Shown here: positions 15,860 to 21,556 of the stretch, piece after piece
Position numbering within the stretch: the first letter of the stretch is position 1
How the letters are laid out: each line of letters starts with the position of its first letter
Assembly: GCA_050700385.1 (NCBI GenBank)
Contig: JBOHGT010000430.1
Location: 1 to 21,556, forward strand
From: WHSY01 sp050700385
GTDB lineage: Bacteria > Actinomycetota > Actinomycetes > Mycobacteriales > Pseudonocardiaceae
Reading direction: 5' to 3'
Length of the DNA: 21,556 nucleotides
Translations under genes and position numbers: made by a program
Notes under the pieces: model-generated
What the model was told of the DNA's origin: nothing
Seen by the model: the letters and a program-made list of their open reading frames with translations, nothing else
Databases searched by the model: none

Positions 15860-16366
15860 CTACTTGTGCGCGGTGCCGGCGAGATGCTGCATGGCGTGGC
15901 CAAAGCCTTGGGTGTCCTTCTCCCCCAGCACCGCCAACCTGCCATGACCACGCTCGGTATCTCCCGTGAAAGCCAGCAAGGACGCTGCGAGATCCGTGAT
16001 CTCGTCGAGCCGGGGGATAAGCTCGAGTGCTTCCTGCACAGTCATGCCGTACAGCGCAACCACGTCGGGATGCGCCTCGATGTACGACCGTATGTGGTCG
16101 ATTACGTTCTGCACTCGCCGCTGGATGGTTTTCAGCTCACACTCGCCAGTTGTTCGCATGAGCCGCAGCAGATGCCACTGCCCGTCGTACACCCCGGCGA
16201 GCCGGTAACCCTCGCTGTCGAAGAACTCGACCGGCAACCGGCTTTCCCCCACACCAGCCCCGATGTCATCGTCCTGGAGCAGGTCCCGGTCATCGTGGTA
16301 GACGTGCAGGAAGTCGTCGCGGGCCCCAATGGTGATGATCTTTGGTTCGGTCCGCCCTGCGCTCAT
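15860..16366 (-). CDS. Unknown 168-aa protein between CHAT protease and kinase genes
   Basis: I do not recognise a family. ATG 16366 has GGAAGGGG about 8 nt upstream and lies 35 nt after the TPR-CHAT stop; the kinase start is 37 nt downstream, so it is a member of the operon. The protein is soluble and acidic at the N terminus (HVYHDDRDLLQDDDIGAG). It then has a beta-like stretch PVEFFDSEGYRLAGVYDGQW, a helical middle (TIQRRVQNVIDHIRSYIEAH) and a second helical segment around TVQEALELIPRLDEITDLAA. The C terminus (about 140-168) is glycine/histidine-rich and looks flexible. There is no signal peptide, no membrane helix and no cysteine-rich motif; it contains a single cysteine. A substrate, adaptor or inhibitor of the adjacent CHAT protease is possible but unproven. 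Confidence 0.8.
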   Translation of the reverse strand: MSAGRTEPKIITIGARDDFLHVYHDDRDLLQDDDIGAGVGESRLPVEFFDSEGYRLAGVYDGQWHLLRLMRTTGECELKTIQRRVQNVIDHIRSYIEAHPDVVALYGMTVQEALELIPRLDEITDLAASLLAFTGDTERGHGRLAVLGEKDTQGFGHAMQHLAGTAHK

Positions 16367-16401
16367 GTCCGTCCCCTTCCTGGGGTGGGCGTTCGTTCGG
16401 C

Positions 16402-19146
16402 TTACTGTGTCGGTGGCGGTGTCCCGCAGGGATGGGACGGGCATCCCGGACGGCCGGGCTGATGTGGCGGGCATGTCCCGCCGCGGCACGGCACGGCCAG
16501 TCCCGCGCCCATGCACACGAAGGCGGCAGCCGCCGCTCGGGCACCCGGCGGACCACCGGCCCACTGGTGCTGCACCCGGGCGAGCGCCTCGGCGGCGCTC
16601 ATCCCGTTCGCGAGCAGGCGGTGGAAGTCCGTCATGAGCTCGACCGCCGCCCCGTCCGGGATGGGCACCACGGCCGCCACGAGCTGGCGCGTCCCCAGGC
16701 CGAGGAACGCCGCGCTGAGCCCGAGCGGCTCGTCCCCGGCCCGCACCACCGACCGGCCCGCATCACACGCGGCGAGCACGACGGTGTGCGGCACGGCGTC
16801 GAGCCGCTCCAGGTCGTAGACCGTCAGCGGGCCGTCGGCCAGCAACAACGAGCTGAACAGCGGGTTGTCCCCGCGGATCCGGCCGTGCGTGGCGAGGTGG
16901 GCGACGCTCGCGCCGCGCAGCGCCGCCCCGACGGCCTCCACCGTCGCGTCAGCACCTGACAGGCTGATCGACGCGCCGTTGTAGATCCTCGCGATCGTCT
17001 CGACCTCCGCCTGCGCACCCGGCAGATCCGGCCCTGCCGCGGCGAGGACCGGGCCGACGCCATTGGGCCGCTGCGCGGTGTGCCAGAGCGCCGCCGAGGG
17101 CGCCAGCGTGACCGGGCGCCCGGCACAGGAGGGAAGCGCCGCCCACGGCACCGACTGCAGGGCACCCGTCGGCACCAGCACGAGCGGTCGGTCGCCGGTG
17201 CGGCCGGCGAGCGGGCGCAGCAACGACGCGTCGAGCTCCGCGGCAGCACGTCCCAGCAGGGCCCAACCCCTTCTGCCGCTCGTGCCCGACCGAGCCGCGG
17301 CGACCCGGTGCAGGGCAAGGGACAGGGCGTCCGCGAGCCGCCGCGCCTGCTGTGCCGAACCGAGCCGGTGCAGCCGCAGGTCTCCCTCGACCATCGTGAC
17401 GGCGTGGAGGACATCGTCGACCTGGATGAACTCGACGAGCGCGGCCTCGCCGAGAGCACGTCCCAGCGCTTGGCGCCGGGGTGGCTCTGTCGGGCCCGCG
17501 GCGGGCTCGCCTGGTCGCAGGCGGCAGTGGTCCCTGATCAGCCGCTCCAGGGCAGCCTGGTGGTGCAGGAGTTTCCCCGCACGATTGCCTGCGCGGTGGG
17601 CGAGCTCGATATCCGCGACCGTGGCGCGGAGCTCGGCGAGGTGGCGGGCGAGTGCCGGGTCCGCCGGTGGCGTCAGCGTGTGGAGCAGGCGCTGGGCCCG
17701 ACCCCGCTCCGCCCAGCGCAGCACTTGATCGGCTCGGCCGTCCTCGAGCGCAACCCGCAGGGCGAGGCGGGTGAGATCGGTGCGGCGCCTCGCCGCCGAT
17801 GCACGCAGGTCCGTCGCTCCCAGTGAGGCCTGGTGCTCGTCGAGGATCCGCAGCCCGGCGGTGACCGCCGAGACGGCACCGCGACGGTTCCCCTCGGCGA
17901 GCCGCAGCAGCGCCTCGCCGTACCATGCCCGGGCGCGCATGGCCGCCGGGCCCCGGCGCCTGCGCCTGCTCACGCTGCGCAGGTGGGCGCGGGCTACGGC
18001 GACGTGGCCCCGGTCGAGGGCGAGGCGCCCGGCGAGCAGCCGCGCCTCGACGGCGTGGACGGACCAGCCCGCTGCGTCGAGCGCATCCGCGACCGCCGCC
18101 GCCTGCGACGGTCGCACCGGGCGGGAGCCCGCGGCGAGCCGGGCCCTGAGCAGCTGCAGCCGGGCCAGCGCCGCCCATGCCGACCGCTGCTGCCGATCGA
18201 AGGCGCGCACGGCCCGCCCGGCTTGGTCGAGTGCGCGGTGCGGGTCGCCGTCCAGGGCTGCAGCCCGGGCCAGCAGCAGGTGCGCCTCGGGCAGGGCGAC
18301 GTGGCGGTGGTCCCGGGTGAGCTCGGCGACCGCCTGCTCGGCGGTGATCCGCGCCTCGTAGGACAGGCCCACGGACAGCAGCAGCTCGCTGCGGTCGGTG
18401 AGCAGCGAGCCCGTCTGCGCGCCCAGGGCGCGGTAGTGCCGCTCCGCCTGATCGAGGTGACGCAGGGCCGCAGGCACGTCACCGCGCCGAACGTTGACGA
18501 AAGCCAGGTTCTCCTGCACGATGCCGCCCGCCAGCGCCAATCCCAACTGGTCGCAGATCCCGACGGCTTCCTGCAGGTCCGCCTCCGCCGCGGCGTAGGC
18601 ATGGCGGAAGGTGTGCACGACCGCCCGGTTGGCCAGGGCGCGCTGGACCCATTCGAGGTCCCCGGCCTGGCGTAGCGGGGGCAGCGCCCGCCGGTATCCG
18701 GCCAGTGCCTCGTCGGCGCGCCCGAGCTGCTGATGGATGGCCGCGCGCTGCACGACGGCGCGGACGCGGGCCACCCCGTCCAGGTCGGCCAGCGCGGCTT
18801 CGATCTCCCGCAGGGCCCGGCGCAGGTGACCGCGCCGGCCGAGCGCGAACGCCAGGGACATCCGGGCCTCCGCGACGAGGACTACGGCCCGGGCACGCCG
18901 GCCGAGCGTCACCGAGCTGCGCAGATGGGGGATCGCCTCGTCGAGATCGCCCACGTAGGTGTACGCGAGGCCCAACGCGCGTTCCGCGACGGTCTCAGCG
19001 GCCGGGTCGCGGTGGGTTCGCGCCGCCGTGACCGCGTCGCCGGCGATGTGCAGCGACTGGGCGGGCGCGACCTGGACCAGTCGCAACGCCTCGTACGCGG
19101 ATTCGCTCGCCGCCGAGGTCGTCCTGCCGGTGCCCATGCTGGTCAT
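16402..19146 (-). CDS. TPR-CHAT caspase-like cysteine protease
   Basis: This 914-residue protein has N-terminal tetratricopeptide-type helical repeats (about 30-480), for example ALGLAYTYVGDLDEAIPHLR and LLARAAALDGDPHRALDQAG. They are followed by a linker and a C-terminal CHAT domain (about 590-882). The caspase-like dyad is present: His754 in HLATHGRIRGDNPLF and Cys794 in VVLAACDAG, 40 residues apart as in the second CHAT protein of this window. CHAT domains are clan CD proteases related to separase and caspases; TPRs usually bind the partner or substrate. The domain normally ends near FVCMGAG. Here 32 more residues follow, with cysteines at 887, 892, 902 and 907 and many prolines. ATG 19146 overlaps the response regulator stop as ATGA; ATG 19137 is an alternative. 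Expression should follow the response regulator. Confidence 0.93.
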   Translation of the reverse strand: MTSMGTGRTTSAASESAYEALRLVQVAPAQSLHIAGDAVTAARTHRDPAAETVAERALGLAYTYVGDLDEAIPHLRSSVTLGRRARAVVLVAEARMSLAFALGRRGHLRRALREIEAALADLDGVARVRAVVQRAAIHQQLGRADEALAGYRRALPPLRQAGDLEWVQRALANRAVVHTFRHAYAAAEADLQEAVGICDQLGLALAGGIVQENLAFVNVRRGDVPAALRHLDQAERHYRALGAQTGSLLTDRSELLLSVGLSYEARITAEQAVAELTRDHRHVALPEAHLLLARAAALDGDPHRALDQAGRAVRAFDRQQRSAWAALARLQLLRARLAAGSRPVRPSQAAAVADALDAAGWSVHAVEARLLAGRLALDRGHVAVARAHLRSVSRRRRRGPAAMRARAWYGEALLRLAEGNRRGAVSAVTAGLRILDEHQASLGATDLRASAARRRTDLTRLALRVALEDGRADQVLRWAERGRAQRLLHTLTPPADPALARHLAELRATVADIELAHRAGNRAGKLLHHQAALERLIRDHCRLRPGEPAAGPTEPPRRQALGRALGEAALVEFIQVDDVLHAVTMVEGDLRLHRLGSAQQARRLADALSLALHRVAAARSGTSGRRGWALLGRAAAELDASLLRPLAGRTGDRPLVLVPTGALQSVPWAALPSCAGRPVTLAPSAALWHTAQRPNGVGPVLAAAGPDLPGAQAEVETIARIYNGASISLSGADATVEAVGAALRGASVAHLATHGRIRGDNPLFSSLLLADGPLTVYDLERLDAVPHTVVLAACDAGRSVVRAGDEPLGLSAAFLGLGTRQLVAAVVPIPDGAAVELMTDFHRLLANGMSAAEALARVQHQWAGGPPGARAAAAAFVCMGAGLAVPCRGGTCPPHQPGRPGCPSHPCGTPPPTQ

Positions 19147-19790
19147 TCCGCGAGGCCCATCCTCCGGGCGAGCAGCGCGGCCTGCACGCGGTCGGCGACC
19201 TCGAGCTTGCTGAACACGTTGGTCAGCTGGTTGCGCACGGTCTTCTCGGTCACGCCGAGCTGGCGGGCGATGCGGGCGTTGCTCTTCCCCGCGGCGAGCA
19301 GGGTGAGGATCTCGGACTCCCGCGGGGTGAGCTGGTCCAGCGGCGGCGGCAGCCGGGCGGGCTGGCGCCGCACGGCCCTGATAACCGCCAGTCCGATCCG
19401 CGGGCCGAGCACCACGCCCCCAGCGGCGACCGTCCGCAGCGAGTCGATGACGGTCTCCGGGTCGGTGTCCTTCAGCAGGTAGCCGCGCGCCCCCGCTTCG
19501 AACGCCCGCGCCACGATGTCCTCGTCATCGGCCATGGTCAGCACGAGGACCATGGCGTCCGGGCGCGCCCGCACGATGCGGCGGGTGGCATCGATCCCGT
19601 CGCCGTCGGGGAGCGCGACGTCCATCGCGACCACGTGCACCTGCCGGCTGACCGCCTCCTTGACCGCCTCGGCGACCGTCGCGGCCTCGGCGACCTCCTC
19701 CACCCAGGGTTCCCCCTCGAGCATCGTGCGCAGACCCCGTCGCACGACCGGATGGTCGTCGACGATCAACACGCGCCTGCGCTCCTTCAC
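19143..19790 (-). CDS. NarL/LuxR-family response regulator
   Basis: This 215-residue regulator has a receiver domain (about 5-120) with acidic pocket VDD (10-12), phosphoacceptor Asp57 in VVAMDVALPDGDG, and KDTDPETV after the conserved lysine. A LuxR-type helix-turn-helix follows (about 150-210: LTPRESEILTLLAAGKSNAR then IARQLGVTEKTVRNQLTNVF). GTG 19790 has GGAGGGAG about 5 nt upstream. An extension to ATG near 19878 is open but would add an unusual arginine-rich N terminus. The stop overlaps the TPR-CHAT start by ATGA, so the protease is translationally tied to it. It is first in a five-gene operon that also encodes the histidine kinase. The 16-bp palindrome about 150 bp upstream is a candidate binding site. 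Confidence 0.94.
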   Translation of the reverse strand: MKERRRVLIVDDHPVVRRGLRTMLEGEPWVEEVAEAATVAEAVKEAVSRQVHVVAMDVALPDGDGIDATRRIVRARPDAMVLVLTMADDEDIVARAFEAGARGYLLKDTDPETVIDSLRTVAAGGVVLGPRIGLAVIRAVRRQPARLPPPLDQLTPRESEILTLLAAGKSNARIARQLGVTEKTVRNQLTNVFSKLEVADRVQAALLARRMGLAE

Positions 19791-19937
19791 GCGCTCCCTC
19801 CGGTACGGGCTCGCCGCGTCACGGGCGTGCCGCGGTCGCCCTGCCCCTCGCCAGGAAACGCGTCTCCGGCTCGTCCACATCGTCCTCCGGTGGCCCGGCT
19901 GACGGCACCTGGTTTCTCCGCGACCGTCCGGTAGTCG

Positions 19938-19953
19938 CGGGACGATCGTCCCG
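19938..19953. promoter_or_regulatory. Perfect 16-bp palindrome, possible operator
   Basis: CGGGACGATCGTCCCG is perfectly self-complementary. Its nearer edge lies 148 bp upstream of the response regulator start. Its length is well above the other palindromes noticed in this window's gaps. A dimeric regulator, possibly the NarL-type protein encoded next to it, could bind here. The palindrome is seen directly; the binding is inferred. Confidence 0.5.
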
Positions 19954-20115
19954 GCCCGGAGGACCGCAGACCTTCTCGCTCCGGGCCTCGCCGGGCGAAG
20001 GTCCCGTGGCATCCGAGGTGCCAGTCCCATGACCGCAGGACGCGCCGGCACCGACTGTTGGCAGGGACGAACCCGTCCGGCCGAGAGCCCGGTCCGAGCA
20101 AGAGGAGAACCCGAC

Positions 20116-20196
20116 ATGGTCCGCACCCGCATCCCCCGCACCTCGGCAAGGGAGAGCGCCGGCCTGGCTTCCCGCTACGTCGTTTCGGGAGGTTAG
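20116..20196 (+). CDS. Possible 26-aa small protein
   Basis: ATG 20116 is preceded by AGAGGAG (20101-20107) at 8 nt, one of the best ribosome binding sites in the window. The frame ends at TAG 20194-20196. The peptide starts MVRTRIPRTSARESAG and ends ASRYVVSGG; it is basic, with no membrane helix. It lies on the opposite strand to all its neighbours, and nothing follows it on the plus strand. It could be a small regulator, a leader peptide or a chance frame. Confidence 0.3.
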   Translation: MVRTRIPRTSARESAGLASRYVVSGG

Positions 20197-20203
20197 CGAG
20201 TTT

Positions 20204-21556
20204 TCAGGCCGCGCCGAATGCGTTGAATGCACACCAGCTGACGAAGGACGCCGCGTCCTGCGGATCGACAGTGGCCCGGGCATGGTGCAGCGCCTCGGCC
20301 AGCGTGTCCCCCCGGCGCACGCCCGCGTGCAGCGAACGCATGAGCGGCACGATGTTCCAGTCCGGCACGACCACGGCGCTGGCGACCAGGCCTGCGGTGC
20401 CGCGGGCGATGAGGGTGCTGACGAAGCCGAGCGTCTCGTTGCCCTCGAAGAGGGCGTCGCTGCCCGACTCGCACGCCGCCAGCACCATGCGGTACGGCGC
20501 GATGCCTCGCTGGTCGAGTTCCTGCACGGTGAGGTGACCGTCACTCAGCAGCATCGACGAGAAGGTCGGGTTGTCCGTCCGGATGTGCCCGTGGCAGGCC
20601 AGGTGGACGAGGCCGGCGCCGTGCAGCGCGCGCGTCACGGCGTCGACACGACTTGCCGGCGGGACCAGCACGGTCGGCTGCTCATGTACAGCCTCGAGCG
20701 AATGGACCTCCGCAGCCGCCCCGGGCAGCTCCGGCCCGGCCACGAGGACCACAGGAGCGTCGACGTCGCAGCGTCGCAGCCGGGTACGCGCCCACAGCGA
20801 GGCCGACGGCGCGACGGTGACGGGCTTGGCGTGCACGGCCGACCAGGGGACGCGCTGCAGCTCCCCTACCGGCACGACGACCAGCCCGCGGTGTTCGGCC
20901 AGCTGCAGGGGTTCGATCAGCATCTCGGCCAGCCTGCCGAGCGAGAAGCCTGCACCCTGTCTGGCAGCCCCCGAGATCCGGGAGCCGCCCCGGGCGAGCC
21001 TGCGGAGTGCGAACATGAGCGCGTTGACCTCGTAGCGCGTCCGGTCGAACGGGCCGAGTCGAACGACGCGGGTACGTCGCGGTTCCAGCACGGCGGCCAG
21101 CACATCGCCGTCCACGATGTCGTACTCGACGAGGATCTGCCCGTCCAGCAGGCGCCGCAGCGTTGCGGTCGACAGCGTTGCGGTCGACAGTGCGGCCCCT
21201 TTACCGGTCGCAGTCGCCGCTGCGGACGAACGGCGCTTCCAGGTGGCACGGCGGATGCGGTTCTCGATGGCTGTCTGGCGGGCCAGCAGGTGTTCCGGTT
21301 CGGCGCCGGTTCGCCGCGCCACCAGGATCTCGGCGTGCACGGCACGCAGCGCGCCCAGCTCCTCTTCGACGCCCTCGGTCGCCGGTGGATCGACGACTGC
21401 CAGGGCGGCAGCGCGGGTCCGCTCCATCCAGCCCAGCACGCGCGCGGCGGAGCGGCTCTGCACGAGCGACGCGAGGCCGAGCCCACCGAGCTCCGCGCCG
21501 TGCCCGGTGGCGAGCGCGCGCAGCTCGGTCGACGGCTGAGCCGCGCGGTGCCGCGC
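20204..21556 (-). CDS. Second TPR-CHAT caspase-like protease, C-terminal part (runs off right edge)
   Basis: The frame is open from the stop at 20204 to the right edge, giving 450 residues. The sequence before the GTG at 21463 (QPSTELRALATGHGAELGG) continues family-like helical sequence, so the true start lies outside the window. A helical linker with RVLGWMERTRAAALAVVDP leads into the CHAT domain (about residues 230-450 of the visible part). His322 in HLACHGHIRTDNPTFSS and Cys362 in MVLAACESGSD form the dyad, 40 residues apart. The protein ends at FNAFGAA without the Cys-rich tail of the first CHAT protein. The two CHAT domains are clearly related (both have VPxGxLQxVPW, VTxAPSAxLW, PELPGAxAEV-like blocks). 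An exact 15-bp tandem duplication (21158-21187) gives STATLSTATL. Confidence 0.9.
   Translation of the reverse strand, partial: ARHRAAQPSTELRALATGHGAELGGLGLASLVQSRSAARVLGWMERTRAAALAVVDPPATEGVEEELGALRAVHAEILVARRTGAEPEHLLARQTAIENRIRRATWKRRSSAAATATGKGAALSTATLSTATLRRLLDGQILVEYDIVDGDVLAAVLEPRRTRVVRLGPFDRTRYEVNALMFALRRLARGGSRISGAARQGAGFSLGRLAEMLIEPLQLAEHRGLVVVPVGELQRVPWSAVHAKPVTVAPSASLWARTRLRRCDVDAPVVLVAGPELPGAAAEVHSLEAVHEQPTVLVPPASRVDAVTRALHGAGLVHLACHGHIRTDNPTFSSMLLSDGHLTVQELDQRGIAPYRMVLAACESGSDALFEGNETLGFVSTLIARGTAGLVASAVVVPDWNIVPLMRSLHAGVRRGDTLAEALHHARATVDPQDAASFVSWCAFNAFGAA
21158..21187. repeat. 15-bp tandem repeat, two copies, inside the second CHAT gene
   Basis: The unit CAGCGTTGCGGTCGA occurs twice back to back (21158-21172 and 21173-21187). 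It is in frame and encodes a duplicated STATL segment in the linker before the CHAT domain. It is probably a recent slippage event, harmless to the frame. Confidence 0.8.

Larger units (their letters stand above)
19791..20203. promoter_or_regulatory. 413-nt intergenic region, promoter side of the CHAT/two-component operon
   Basis: The gap lies between the stop of the second CHAT gene and the response regulator start on the minus strand. It contains a perfect 16-bp palindrome (19938-19953) and, on the plus strand, a possible 26-codon frame with a good ribosome binding site (20116-20196), both listed separately. No hairpin plus T-run terminator for the upstream CHAT gene is evident. The length suggests that the second CHAT gene is not part of the same tight operon. 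Confidence 0.6.

Noticed and set aside
15860..16366. The 168-aa protein as a bacterial gasdermin
   Set aside because: Bacterial gasdermins are longer, with amphipathic beta-hairpins and often an N-terminal palmitoylated cysteine; none of these is seen.
16949..18178. 409-codon minus-strand frame inside the TPR-CHAT gene in another reading frame
   Set aside because: The overlapping frame encodes the clear TPR-CHAT protein; this one is Arg/Pro/Gly-rich shadow sequence.
21461..21463. GTG as the start of the second CHAT gene
   Set aside because: The frame stays open to the window edge and the upstream residues continue family-like helical sequence, so the gene is truncated by the window.
16402..21556. 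CRISPR type III-E (Craspase) locus
   Set aside because: TPR-CHAT proteins are present, but there are no repeats with spacers and no gRAMP or Cas genes in the window.

Overview
This is a GC-rich actinobacterial window. An S-(hydroxymethyl)mycothiol/S-nitrosomycothiol dehydrogenase (MscR type) points to a mycothiol-making actinomycete. GTG starts, Shine-Dalgarno sites, ATGA gene overlaps, a nonribosomal peptide synthetase (NRPS) and TPR-CHAT proteins fit that. I could not identify the genus.

Left part (1-9101): the minus strand carries the end of a natural-product cluster. A single-module NRPS (C-A-PCP, 346-3699) is followed by a thioesterase gene (1-349) that overlaps it by ATGA and runs off the left edge. 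Upstream on the same strand is mscR (4015-5100). Diverging from mscR is an 816-aa PEP-synthase/rifampin-phosphotransferase-like enzyme (5199-7649). It converges on an MFS exporter (7785-9101).

Middle part (9393-12759), plus strand: a lactonase-family beta-propeller protein with a proline-rich insertion is followed 4 nt later by a phosphoserine phosphatase. Next come an ECF sigma factor and a 160-aa companion protein of unknown function.

Right part (12811-21556), minus strand: a compact operon reads, in transcription order, NarL-type response regulator (19143-19790), TPR-CHAT caspase-like protein (16402-19146, ATGA overlap), a 168-aa unknown protein (15860-16366), a membrane histidine kinase (13840-15822) and a leaderless astacin metalloprotease with a C-terminal beta domain (12811-13803). 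Gaps inside the operon are 35-37 nt. Upstream of a 413-nt regulatory gap lies the C-terminal part of a second TPR-CHAT protein (20204-21556), open to the right edge.

The most interesting part is 11.7-21.6 kb. Two CHAT proteases, an astacin protease, a two-component system, an orphan small protein and a sigma factor with its companion sit together. I infer a signal-controlled intracellular proteolysis system. Linking it to the tail-to-tail sigma factor module is a hypothesis. No tRNA, rRNA, CRISPR array or insertion sequence was seen.
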